DNA from: Dendrophyllia cribrosa
Taxonomy: Eukaryota > Cnidaria > Anthozoa > Scleractinia > Dendrophylliidae
Reading direction: 5' to 3'
Length of the DNA stretch: 64,000 nt
Assembly (NCBI GenBank): GCA_024195265.1
Contig: JAJLRJ010000009.1
Span: forward strand, 8,958,791 to 9,022,790
Shown: piece after piece, positions 50,518 to 62,627 of the stretch
How positions within the stretch are numbered: the stretch's first letter is position 1
Layout of the letters: each line of letters begins with the position of its first letter
Translations under genes and position numbers: made by a program
Notes under the pieces: generated by a model
Databases searched by the model: none
What the model saw: the letters and a program-made list of their open reading frames with translations, nothing else
What the model was told of the DNA's origin: nothing

Positions 50518-51360
50518 TCCTTTATTTAAATACAAACGATCAGCAATTAAAGCAATTAACATGCTTAAGGGGTCGTGTATTAGTCTATAATAAAACAAGA
50601 AAAATATAATACCTTAAATAAGATTAAAAATATAAGATGATTTGAAGGGGTAGTAAACACTAACGCGTATAAAATGTAAAATCGGACATCTTCTTAGGCA
50701 CCGACTGAACAGATAAACTGTTAAAATTAAGTGCCCTAAATGAGGGATCTAATTTCACTTTTCTGGAAAATTGTTTAAACCTACAAGAGTCATTGAAATA
50801 ATCCGAAACAAAGTTCCACAGTACAGCGCCTCTAGATCGCCTAGAGATTTTTATATAATATGTGGAAAATCGTGGGACGACGGCCTTATTATGTCCTCTT
50901 AGGTTGTACGGATTCTTTCTCCATACAGCTAAATCTGAGATCAACGAGGACATATTGTCGCTAACTATGTTGTAAAATAATTTAACAAGACTTAATTTGT
51001 ATATATCATGAATCGAGTACCACTGGATAACTTCCATGACTGTTTTCGATGGTGTATGCCATGGAAAATTAAAAATTAGCCTTCCAGCCCTACAGTGTAG
51101 TGCTTGTAGGGATTTTATGATTTGGTCCAAGTAATTGCAATTTCCTCTGATGGCGATGCCGTATATCACAGAAGGGAGGATCATCTTGAAATATAAGTCA
51201 AGGAGTAATTTTCTTTTTAGAAAAGAGCACTTTTTCAGAAAGTTTAGGTTTTTTACAAAGTTGATCTTTAAGTAACGCTCCACATAAGAACTACAGTAAA
51301 CTTCATTTATGCGGCATTGGCTCTTTCTCACATAGAATGTCTTTGAATTCAAGAATAGGG
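50518..51360 (-). mobile_element. 5'-truncated CR1/L2-type non-LTR retrotransposon
   Basis: Contains the end of the reverse transcriptase gene (51352-50660), a ~140-bp 3' UTR and the adjacent (CTA)n tail. Truncated 5' near 51360. Confidence 0.8.
50660..51352 (-). pseudogene. Reverse transcriptase C-terminal region (CR1/L2-like)
   Basis: 230 codons with LYFKMILPSVIYGIAIRGNC, LQALHCRAGRLIFNF and NPYNLRGHNKAVVPRFST, then the SRRSRGAVLWN motif, which are the conserved post-catalytic segments of cnidarian CR1/L2 elements. The YADD active site lies upstream of the truncation. The frame is uninterrupted, so the insertion is fairly young. Confidence 0.85.
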
Positions 51361-51935
51361 AGAAGCTAATGGTTTATAATTATATTTCAGTATAAAAATA
51401 AGGAATATCCATTTGCGTCAGATAAATTTTAGGAAATGTTCGTGCTTAACCAATCAGAATAGCAGAAGACAATAGCTAATAATTTTAAATCAACGAAACT
51501 GCAAATACCGTGAACGATCTATTGCGTAACATTGGATCAGTACTCAGGACCGATCAAACAATATGTAAAAAAGGCATTTTTTAATAATTTTGCTTCTTTG
51601 ATGAAGTTCCCCAAATACAATTTCTTTAAAATTTGCATGTTTTGCGATTGGGCCTTAAATTAAAATGCACCTTGAAACCTAACTTTTTAGCGGTCTTTGA
51701 GTGAAGGCCAATGAAATCACTAGTTGTAACAATGAAAAAAGTTGACATTCCATCGTGCATTGACGTTAGCACTTTCCTTCTTATACGGATCATTACTTGA
51801 ATCTGTGAGATGCTTCGTCCACGTAAGTTTTTGGTCTATTGTTGAGGTTTGGTGGGTGATTGTATGGGCGGCTCCCATCTCTTTTGAGTAGTAAAGCCGG
51901 AGTGCCGAATTAACTGCTTTTTTGTTTCCTTTTGG

Positions 51936-52520
51936 CCATCGAATTTCCCGACATGCTTTGGGCGGGAAGTCCGTTTCGAATAGGCCATTGAATGTCCTGA
52001 CATGCTTTCCGACTTCACCAATTCATTTACTTCGACGTCACGCACACATTCGCCTTAACCTCACTCACATTTTCTTCGTGATACTATTCTCTGTAGTTAG
52101 TTTGGACGGGAACTGCGTTTCCTTTACGCCATCCAATTTCACGAAATGCTTTGGGCGGAAGGTCCGTTCCGCATTGGCCATTGAATGTCCCGATATGCTT
52201 TGCGACTTCACCAACTCATTTGCTTCGACGTCACGCACACATTCACTTCATCCTCACTTACACATTTTCTTCGATACTATTCTCTGTAGTTAGTTTGGGA
52301 GAAAACTCCGTTTCCTTTTGGCCATCGAATTTCCCGACATACTTTGGGCGGAAAGTTCGTTCCGCATTGGCCATTAAATGTCCCGACATGCTTTGCGACT
52401 TTACGAACTTATTTACTTCGACGACACGCTCACTTCGACCCCACCTACACATGTTATTTGATACTATTGTTTGTAGTTAGTTTGAGCGGGAACTCCGTTT
52501 CCTTTTTGGCCATCGAATTG
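51936..52520 (+). repeat. Satellite-like tandem repeat, ~190-bp unit, three copies
   Basis: Units begin near 51936, 52127 and 52320 with GGCCATCGAATTTCCCGACA; a fourth starts at 52508 and is broken. Each has an internal half-copy (GGCCATTGAATGTCCCGACA) about 46 bp later, then ACTTCGACGTCACGCACACA. Fragments occur at 2228-2282 and 16576-16592. Confidence 0.9.
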
Positions 52521-52913
52521 AGACGTAGAACTTCAAGAGGCACTTATTTATCTGGTTTACTTCAAAATTGGATTTGTTGTTAAAATCATTCTGTCAAATA
52601 AAGGGAAATTTGTTCAAAAGTTTATTTGTTGTTGTCATTTTCTCAATCGGGCGTATCGACATCCGAAACATTTCCACTCGATTTATCTTTCACTTAATTT
52701 TAAGCACAATTTTTATAATGATGTTGTGTTACCTTTGAAGAGTGTTAACCCGCACTTAGTTGCATCTTTAGTGCTTTTGGTATTGCTTTTTCTTTCATAG
52801 TATTTATGTCTTACTCGGAAACATCAACAAATTGCGAGGCGGCCATTTTAAAACATTTGACCTCCCGGCTGTAATCACGTCGCGCGAGTTGATTATAGCG
52901 ACATTATACGTAA

Positions 52914-53081
52914 CAGGGGCGGATCCAGGATTTTTCTTAGGAGGGGTGCACCTCTAAGGAATGACGTAACTGAAGGGTGACGTAAACAAATTTTAAAAGC
53001 GAACAACGCAGACTAGGCAAGTGGGGGGGGGGGGGGGGGGGGGTGCGCACCCCCTGCACCCCTCCCCTAGATCCGCCCCTG
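52914..53081. mobile_element. hAT-like MITE, 168 bp
   Basis: Begins CAGGGGCGGATCCAGG and ends CTAGATCCGCCCCTG; CGTAA on both flanks. Contains a G tract (53023-53043). Confidence 0.75.
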
Positions 53082-53221
53082 CGTAAGCCTCCACCAATGA
53101 GTGCAGCGAAATCTCTATAATCACCTGAGTATTTCTACTAAAAATAATATAAGAACAAACTAAAGGGTTCTTCACAACAGACGGACAGTCTTCGGTGATT
53201 TTTTTGGTTTCTACATTTTTT

Positions 53222-54385
53222 TGGATGGCATTGTTAAATGCGCGGCTAAACGTCTGAACATTTTCGTCCTAAATTTGTTGGATGGCAATGTTTGATGCGC
53301 GGCGAAAGGTTCCAACATTGTTGGTCCACATTTATTGCATAGCATTGTTGGACGCGCGGCTAAACGTTTCAACATTTTTGGCCTACATTTGTTGGATGAC
53401 ATTGTTAGATGCGCGACTAAACGTTCCAACATTGTTTGTCTACATTTGTTTGATGGCAATGTTGGACGCGCGGCAAAATGTTCCAACATTGTTTGTCTAC
53501 ATTTGTTGGAAGGCATTGTTGAACGTGCGGCTAAACGTTGCAACATTGTTGGTCTACATTTGTTGGATGGCAATTCTGGATGCGCGACTAAATGTTCCAA
53601 CATTGTTTGTCTACATTTGTTGGATGGCAATGCTGGATGCGCGGATAAACGTTTCATGATTACACGTTTCAACATTGTTGGCCTACATTTGCTGGATGGC
53701 ATTGTTCAGGATTGTTGGAGGCGCGGCTAATCATTCCAACATGTTGGCCTACTTTTGTTGGATGGCAATGCTGGATGTGCGGCTAAATGTTCCAGTGTTG
53801 GTCTACATTTGTTGGATGGCAATGCTGAATGCGCGGCTAAACGTTTTTATGATTAAACGTTTTAACATTGTTGGCCTACATTTGCTGGATGGCATTGTTG
53901 GAAGCGCGGCTAATCATTCCAACATTGTTGGCCTACATTTGTTAGATGGCAATGCTGGATGCGCGGCTAAATGTTCCAGTGTTGGTCTACATTTGTTGGA
54001 TGGCAATGCTAAATGCACGGCTAAAATGTTCCAACATTGTTGGTCTACATTTGTTGGATGCCAATGTTGGATGTGCGGCTAAACGTTGCAACATTGTTGG
54101 TCAACATTTGTTGGATGGCGATGCTGGATGCGCGGCTAAACGTTACATGATTGAACGTTTCAACATTTTTGGCCTACATTTGCTGGATGGCACTGTTGGA
54201 GGCGCGGCTGATCATTCCAACATTGTTGGTCTACATTTGTTGAATGGCAATGCTGGGTGCGCGGGTAAACGTTCCATGATTAAACGTTTCAACGTTGTTG
54301 GCCTACATTTGCTGGATGGCAATGTTAGACGCGCGGCTAAACGTTCCAGCATTGTTGTCCTTCATTTGTTGGATGGCAATGTTAG
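53222..54385. repeat. 57-bp minisatellite, about 20 copies
   Basis: The unit is TTGTTGGATGGCAATGTTGG followed by ATGCGCGGCTAAACGTTCCA and ACATTGTTGGTCTACAT. The period of 57 is a multiple of three, so several frames on both strands stay open as 19-residue repeats (minus strand: PSNKCRQTMLERLVAHLTM type). Some units carry an extra CATGATTAAACG segment. Coding use is not supported: no start context, and stops and shifts break each frame. Confidence 0.95.
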
Positions 54386-54414
54386 ATGACAGTTATATTT
54401 CTTTTAATTCTTTA

Positions 54415-54942
54415 TAGGTTTACTTCCTAATTATTTTCGTGATATGTTTACTCTTGCAAGCCAGTTGCATTCTCATTATACTAGAAATTGCAACCTTTTT
54501 TACATACCTCCCTGTCGAACTAATATTCGAAACTTCTCAATTCGGTTTCAAGGACCTAAGTTTTTCAACTCGTTAAGTCATGAAATTCAGAACAGTGGAA
54601 GCATCCGTTTGTTTGACAAAAGACTTAAAAAATTCCTTCTTTCTTAGTCAAAAATACTCTTTGTTGAGCTACATACTTCTTCTTTTCTTTTCTTTTTAAA
54701 AGAATACGTTTTATATTTCATGCTGTCCCCATAATTCGTATGATGTATCCTATATTGTTAGGAAGCCTATAGTTCATAAGCCCCCGGCTTCTATATAGGC
54801 TTCCTTGTCACTACCACCTTAAACATTTTGTAGTCTATCGTCTTTTAAGTTATTATAAATTTCTAGTGTATTGTATTATTATTATTATTAAATATTTTTT
54901 AATGTGGTTAATGGCAAAATAAAATGAATGAATGAATGAATT
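54415..54942 (+). mobile_element. 5'-truncated CR1/L2-type retrotransposon, plus strand
   Basis: The last 68 codons of the reverse transcriptase ORF (54444-54647: NIRNFSIRFQGPKFFNSLSH, IRLFDKRLKKFLLS), a 3' UTR, then a TGAATGAATGAATGAA tail at about 54924-54942. It begins right at the end of the 57-bp minisatellite. Confidence 0.85.
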
Positions 54943-55259
54943 GTATTATAGAGCGCTTTACAATTGAGTTTCGTATTTGCGCTATAGAATGCTATGTCGA
55001 ATAATTATTTACTGCCCTCAATACAATATCAAAAAACGAATCCTCCTTTCTTGTCCCCAGTAGTGGGAGGAGTTGTTAAAAAATCAAGAGAAATGTATTT
55101 GTAATAGGTGATCTTATCCGTAAACCTCATAACCTCTCTGACTGAATAATAATTGTTAGATATTAACAGGAGAAATTTTATGCTGAACGCTATTGGGGCC
55201 AAAAAAACATCACTTGAAAACCATTTTTTATTTGTCTAATACCAGAATTACAGTGCTTA

Positions 55260-55540
55260 GAGCAGTTTTCAATTGAGTATCGAAAGTAATGACACAATTA
55301 CTTTGGTTTTGCATTGCTACGCTTTGTGATTGGCTAAAAAATCTCGCGCCACTTTCTCGACCAATCAGAAGTAAAACCAAAACCAATCGTGACTTGCTCA
55401 CACGCGTTTCCCGCGCTTGGCGCCGCCGACATGTAATTGCTTCGAGCTCTGATTGGTTCATTGGATTGTTTACGACTGCTGTGATTGGTCAGAGTAATTA
55501 CTTTGGTTTTCGTTTTACGACACTCAATTGAAAACTGCTC
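55260..55540. mobile_element. 281-bp MITE, copy 1 (TA target site)
   Basis: TIR GAGCAGTTTTCAATTGAGT / complement; TA on both sides. The interior is rich in ATTGG/CCAAT. Same length and sequence as 61788-62068 apart from scattered changes. Confidence 0.88.
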
Positions 55541-56075
55541 TATAAACATCACCCAATTATCTAGTTTTCAATAAACAATACATTCCTATATGCAGCATTT
55601 GTTAACACACTATAAACACACCCATTTACCATAAAAAGGTGTAGGTCTATACCATTAATTAAGTTATTAAAAAGCATCTTAAAATGATTATATATTTATT
55701 ATCTAATCATGACATTCTTCTGATACTTTGATTGACAGGATATTTTACTTCCTGGTTTAGTATTTTTCCTGATTCCTAGACAACACTATATGAAAAATAC
55801 ATGAGAGATATGTATGACATGGAGATAAGATACTTCTTTTCATATTGAGGTGAACACGTGAAGAGAAATATCATATCTCCAAGCAGCCATGTATTAATTT
55901 TGTTCATTATAATTATAAAATTAATGACACTAATGACGAAGGTTTAAGCAATTTTCCCAAGATTTCCAAAAATAGTCCAAATAGTTTCCGAAGGTTGTCT
56001 GAAGATTTCGAAAGATACATGTATCTGAAGATTTCCAAGGAAAATCCGAATATGCCTTAATTCCAACACCATTAA

Positions 56076-56284
56076 CCCTTTCACTCACAGAGTCATCATC
56101 ATCATCATATGCAGACATGTAGTGTAGTTCTAACTTTTGAGTCTGTGGATGAAATAATATGGTGTGACCATTCAAATGAAGCCTCTTCGGCATTGCTTTT
56201 GCATGGTACCATTTGTTTTTCAATATTTTACAAAATGAAATTTGGGATTTTTCTTGAATTTTGGCACTTTTGAGAGTTAAAGGG
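56076..56284. mobile_element. piggyBac-type MITE, 209 bp
   Basis: CCCTTTCACTC... and ...GAGAGTTAAAGGG ends, TTAA at 56072-56075 and 56285-56288. Includes a short (ATC)n run. Confidence 0.75.
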
Positions 56285-58153
56285 TTAAGCTTGTTTGACA
56301 TTTAATGAGGGCAAACATTTCATTTCATTTATTTGTTTACTCCAAACCTTTACAGATGTTAATAATTACATTAAATCACGTTATATTAGGAAGGAGAGGA
56401 GAGGGGCATGTCTAGATCAACTAATATTGTGCCCCCTAAAGTTATATAAGTATAAACAAAAAACTTGTAATTTTTTAGTAAAAAAGTAAAGGAAAACTTA
56501 TAAAATAACTTGGTAAACATGGTCAATACATGAAGATATTGATATCTTTCTTAACTCTTCACAATGAAGATAAAATTGATATCTTCACATGTGTTGAGAA
56601 ATGATTTTCCTGCAGTGGCATAAATCCTTGTATTTCACTGAAGTTTTATTGTAATAAAAAGAAAATATCAGTTTGAAGAAATAAAAAACGTTTAATGTGC
56701 CTGGCTGTTCCTTTCTTTTCCTGAGCCAAACAAAACACTGGTCCTTGTTGGATTCAATAAGACTCTATAAATCTAAGAGTGCTTTCCATTTGTCAGAATT
56801 GACAGGCTGAGTGGGTCATTTCATAAACACAATTCATCTTTTTGAGAACCTGGTGTTTCAAGTCTATAAAAATGATGTACTCCATTTTTTTTAACTGGTA
56901 TAGGCAGCCATTTCTGAAACATGGCGCACTATTTGCAAATTAGCCAGTCCAGCCGGCCAGTTCTGACAAATGGTATAGGCATTCACATCTTATTGCCAAC
57001 GAGCCAGCCGAGCGAAGACGCGAGGCTGGCGAGGCGGCAGAGAATAGTGCCGCGCGAGGAAGTGCTAAGGCAGAAAAATTCTCGACCGAGCCTGAAAAAG
57101 TGTAAGGTAATGTAATGTAATGTAGACTTTGGTTTGAGCCAATTGCAAGGCGGGAACTATTAGAGCCAATGAAAAGACGTGTTATTGCCACACCAAGAAC
57201 CCGTTGCCTAGCACGTGACCAAAATCTTCCTGAAGTGAAATTCTTGAAATTACAAACTGATTTTAAAAAGATTTTGCACATATCGCATGTTTTAAACTCC
57301 TAAAATAATGTCAGCGTCAGAATCTTCATTTTAATTAACGTGTTTCGTTGCAACAATTCCCTTCCAAACAAAGCATCGTGAACGGCTCGCTTTTTTAGGT
57401 ATTTGTTCAAGCGTAACTGATATGCAACTTTGTTTGTCTAGACAAACCGTCGCGCTTCTTCACACACAAACAAGGGAAATTCGTTCTGTCGAGCAAACTG
57501 ACGATAATTCGAACGAGTGAAAAGGCTTAACAACCGGCACTAAACAAGTTTTTGTACAAAATAAATCTTGATTACACGTGCAGAAACATGAAGGCGGTAA
57601 CGCAACGGACTTGCATGTTTCACGCTTGAACAAACACGTAAAAGGGTAAGCCTTTGAACAAGAATTCTCCATTTCAACTTTTGCAGCACGCTTCATATTT
57701 CCAAACCTTTTTCTACTCGTTCTACTCATTTTAAAACGTTTTCAATAGCTTTTAAAACGTTTCTTGGCTGCTTTATTGTCTGATATGAAATGTTTACTAC
57801 AACATTACAGCGATTTTGATTTCAGTTAGCCGATCAAAGCATGACATTTTTTATTTCTTCGGTGAGTGTGGTCAAAGGGCCACCAAACTGTCAAAAACAT
57901 AATTCCGTTGCCACACAAATCAAAATCATTTCCTCGTTGGCACTCTATCGATAGGTATGCCTAGTTAGATAATGTAATCCCATTTTATGCAGGATGTTAA
58001 AATAATTTTACATACATTGTAGGGTGCTATAGCCATAGGATAGCGAATTCATTCGGATACTGCTCCTAGTTAGGTTCTTAGTTCCAAGATACAATGTAGA
58101 ATTTTACCAGTGTAAGGTGAAGTAGATCAATTTATGCACCCCATCACTACTTT
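56285..58153. other. 3' flank of ADPGK, no gene recognised
   Basis: Contains short inverted pairs (GATATTGATATC, 56535-56582) and, for the minus strand, a candidate AATAAA at 57850-57855. Confidence 0.45.
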
Positions 58154-59245
58154 CTAAACCTGTAGAACTAAACCACCTGCTGTAATGTGGTCACCACCAC
58201 CTCCTGTCTGCAACACCTGAGTACAAACTAACACTGGAGCAACACAGATTTCATAGTCGTGCTCATCCCAGCATGACACGGGTAAACTGGGATTGAACTG
58301 AACTCTTGGGCTGCCTGGAACTATACTCTTGGAAAATGAATCATCCATGAATAACTTAGACTTCTTGGGGTCAATTTCCTCTGAGCCGCATACATGCCTA
58401 GTAGCTGTGAGTGAAGCTTTTGCAGCAGCTGCTCGTGTATTTTCCAGTTTGATCCTTTAGTGGTTAGAATGGCTTGAAATGCAAGAGTATGTATGTGCAA
58501 TCTTGTAAGCTCTCTGATATTTTTTCCATTCTTGTAATTCTCTTTGGAAACCTTGTACACGTCTCGCATGAGATCCAGTACAGTAGCTACTCTGGGTTTC
58601 TGACTTGACACCATGGTAATGTTTCCATAAAGAAGTTTACTCCACAAATTAGGCAGTTCTTGCTCATTCATGCCCATGGATCCTATGTAAGGTATTATAT
58701 GCTGTAAAAGTTCATCAAAGAATGTTTCTTGATGAAATGGTGCCATTTCAAAATGAATAGGAACTTGGACCGTGTCAAGGAAAGATGCAACCCTTTTCAA
58801 AATACCAGCACTCTCCCCAGCTTTAAAGCCTGGAAAGTTGTCGAGCATGTGAAGCCCAGCAACCACCATCACTGATGGTGAAAACTCATGAATCTTCTCT
58901 TGAAACTTCTCCAGTGATTTAAGGTAAGGATTGTGTGCATCACTATGTAACACTAATCTGTTGGCTCTCTGTGACTCGTACTGTCCCCAAGGCAAGTGCG
59001 CAGGATACTCCAGCAGTAAGTGAATATCGTCGGTATCAACAATGTTGCCAACTGCAGACATGTTTTCAGGAAGCATGTTCAAAAATTCTACAGAAGAATC
59101 AGCTGCTGCAAAAACGTGACAACCTTCTTTAACAAGACGCTTGCCAATCTGCAATCCGCTGCCTCCTACAAGTTTACGAGTGCCTTCTAGTGTCAGAGCT
59201 TTGACAGCCATCTTGCGAAAAAGCTCCTTATCTGTCATGTAGCGC
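58154..59245 (-). CDS. ADPGK: ADPGK terminal exon
   Basis: Codes in one frame from 59245 to about 58440 and in the next frame to the stop at 58154. In the second frame RHVCGSEEIDPKKSKLF and the GGGGD motif are well preserved on both sides of the break. This argues for a recent mutation or a sequence error rather than long decay. There is no intron for over 1 kb, so a processed copy was considered, but the in-phase upstream exon with splice signals rules that out. Confidence 0.87.
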
Positions 59246-62200
59246 CTGTAAAGAAACATATGTTGTGGTTTAAATTTTTCTTTGGTTTAAAAATTTTCAA
59301 ACCAGTTTGATTTTGATTTTCCTTTGTCTCAGATTCATTATCATAATCTGACACAAAAGAAAACAAAAATTGAACTGGTTTAAAAAATTTTAAACCAAAG
59401 AAAAATTTGAACCACAACACATACATTCAAATGTGACAATAGAAACCTGTTATGCGACACAAACCCATAAGCCTGGACTATGTGGTAGCAAGCAATTTTA
59501 AATTTTATTTAACAACTGTTACAATAAAAAGCATCAAGGAATGTTTCAAATACTCCTTTACATCCACACTTTTTTATTCAACTGTGACGTCATGATACGT
59601 TATAAGGAAAAGAGAACACACAAAAAATCCTAGCATATTGCACAGTAAATTGTTGTAAACAACACCTTAGTATCCCAGTTTGAAGACACAGACCGCTACA
59701 ATGAAAGGAATTTTAGTCGAATAATAAATCCATTATTTGATGGTTTAACAGATAATATTTGCAAACATTTTACTCTGTTACTTGCATCTTGTTAAATGTC
59801 TGCACATATTATCTGCTAAAGCATCGAATAAGGTGTATACAGTCTTTTGATTAAACGTTGTCATTGACCGGTCTCATCCCTACGCGACCAGACCGAAAAG
59901 GATTATGGAGAGAAATCAATAGATTAATTCCGATATATTAAAATTCATACTTGGCTCCGAGGCTTAGGGGAATAAAACAAAAGAAATAAATTATTCATAC
60001 CTGAACCTCGATGTGATTTCTTTTGTTTTATTCCCCTAAGCCTTGGAGCCAAGTATGAATTTTAATATATCGGAATTGGTCTATTTACATTCAATAGCTA
60101 CATATATTATCAAGCACGTCTTGAGTTCGCCGTGCGGTTTCTATTTTGCCGAGATATACATACATAGTTTTACATACATCCTTTATTACCTTTCCCCAAG
60201 GGGGCTTTTCAAAGATAATTACAACTAACTAACAAGAATAATCACAAATATAACTAATTGCATTATAATCATAAATATAAATCGTATTTACAAAAATGAT
60301 AGATATATTTGAGATATGCCTCAACCATACAGTGAAGACCTACGGTGGCGAGCGGTTTGGATGACACAAGTTCTCGGGATGAAAACTGAAGAGGTAGCAA
60401 TTTACTTGTCGATATCTCCTCGCTCTATAAAGCGGTTTATCTCGGCAAAATAGAAACCGCACAGCAAACTTATGACGTGTTTGATAATATATGCAGCTAT
60501 TGAATGTGAATTGATTTTTCTCCATAATCCTTTTCGGTCTGGTCGTGTAGGGACAAGACCGATCAGTGACAAGGTTTAATCAAAGGACTGTATATTAAGT
60601 CATCATTAAGGGTATTCCCAACTTTTGCAGGTACCCTTTGGAAAAAAATATGTACATACACCAGTTTCAAGAGTAATATGACAAACTATATATGATTAAT
60701 AGAAAGCTTAATAATAAATGTAGTTTTCGATAAAAATATAATTTTAGCGACTTTTTCATTTACAAATCATAATGGCCACTGAGCCGATAAACTGCCAAAT
60801 GACCAAGGGTTATTGAATTAAATTTACAGGGTATCTACAATGTAGATTTCAAACTTTGAACTGGCCTCCCATGAAGGTTAGGAAGGGCCCCTTAAACTAG
60901 TATGTAGTTATGAAGTGCTGGCAGTATTGAGGTATTCTAAAATAATGTTTTTTTTTTTGTTTCTAATGTGTGATAAATCATGGTGTAATGTTACCTAACA
61001 AAAAATAGCTGTAAAATACTTTGGCTAGTAAATTGTAAAAGCAAATTTAAACTAATACAATAAGCATGGCTGGTATTTCCTTTCTCCTCGACACTTCACA
61101 TAACACTGTGTGCATCTCACTTCACTGGCATTCAACCTCCTCAACACTTCACATAACACTCTGTGCATCTCACTTCACTGGCATTCAACCTCCTCAACAC
61201 TTCACATAACACCCTGTGCATCTCACTTCACTGGCATTCAACCTCCTCAACACTTCACATAACACCCAGTGCATCTCACTTTACTGGCATTCAACCTCCT
61301 CAACCTTATCTCAGCATTCAAAACAGTGGCAATCACTTGCAGACTGTACAACATGATCTTAAAAATCTCCCAATAGTTATATCTCAAAGATTTTTTTAGT
61401 GAATTTAAGGGTCACGTGATCTGCTATTTGCCACTGCCTTTTCTAGCTGCAATTTGGGATAATTGTAACAAAAAGCTTTTCTAAGGCAGGCGCTTATCCC
61501 TGCTTTTCAAAATCAATAATGAATTTGTAACAACAGGCTTTGTTATAAACTGTATCTGTCATTTCCAGCAGTGCCCCCCTCCCTCCCTGGGCATTTGATA
61601 AGGTTATACAATGCATCCCATGGGTGGAGCACAGATGGGGCTTTTGTAATTTGCCTTACCCCAAGGTGACCCCCAGACATTTGACACCCTCATGGGTTCA
61701 AACTTGCATTTGTTGAGAAATCAGACATGGGATCATTTGCCATCCATTGATCAAAGATTGAAACAAAATTTAGTTTTGTTGATTTTAGAGCAGTTTTCAA
61801 TTGAGTGTCGAAACTAATTACACAATTGCTTTGGTTTTGCATTGCTACACTTTGTGATTGGCTAAAAATCTCACGCCACTTTCTCGACCAATCAGAAGTA
61901 AAACCAAAACCAATCGTGACTTGCTCGCACGCGTTTTCCCGCGCTTGGTGCCGGCGACATGTAATTGCTTCGAGCTCTGATTGGTTCATTGGATTGTTTA
62001 CGACTGTTGTGATTGGTCAGAGTAATTACTTTGGTTTTGGTTTTACGACACTCAATTGAAAACTGCTCTATAACATTGCTGTAGTATTCATGTTTCTTTT
62101 AATTTCTAGTATTTGCAACATATTAAATAAGGCAGAATCAACTTTCATGTAGTGTTGTCAGATTTGAATACATTGTTGTCATACATTTAGCAGCATTTGC

Positions 62201-62594
62201 TTCACACTGTATTGTTCAATACAAAATGAAAATGGCAGATCTACAGAACAAATGCACACCACAAAAATATCGATCTTGTATAGTGTTATTATAGAGATTA
62301 AGCAACAGGTTTTAAAACTAGAAATGGCAAACATCACTTGTCATTTGCTGTTTGCAGAGAACTATCACATATATTGTAAATAGGAAATGTAAGCATGTCG
62401 TCTGCAGTTTGCTGCATGCAGTATATGAAAGCAGGGCTTGTCACAAATAAAAAACTGTCTGTGAGATTGTTTTATCTCTTTAATAACTCCATTGAGCCAT
62501 TCAGACACATTGTGGGGCATTTGGGCAGTAGACTTGTACCCTCCCTGTGGTAACTGCCATTTGAAAAAAATGCTAATGCCTGGGGGTTGGCCCT

Positions 62595-62627
<33 letters not shown>

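Larger units (their letters stand above)
59840..60590 (+). mobile_element. Tc1/mariner-type element, 751 bp, deletion derivative
   Basis: TIRs starting CAGTCTTTTGATTAAAC and ending with the complement, each next to TA (59838-59839, 60591-60592). The inverted homology goes on for about 90 bp. The left arm contains a foldback MITE (59930-60078), and 60086-60156 is again inverted relative to 60433-60515. It keeps the N-terminal end of a transposase. Confidence 0.8.

Noticed and set aside
50260..50598. Long frames of poly-Thr, poly-Ser and poly-Val over the trinucleotide array
   Set aside because: They are translations of a (TAG)n repeat in different frames, with no gene context.
53211..54389. 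Several 100-160 codon frames on both strands of the minisatellite as repeat proteins
   Set aside because: They follow from a 57-bp period being divisible by three; frames are broken irregularly and overlap each other, and no splice or start context fits.
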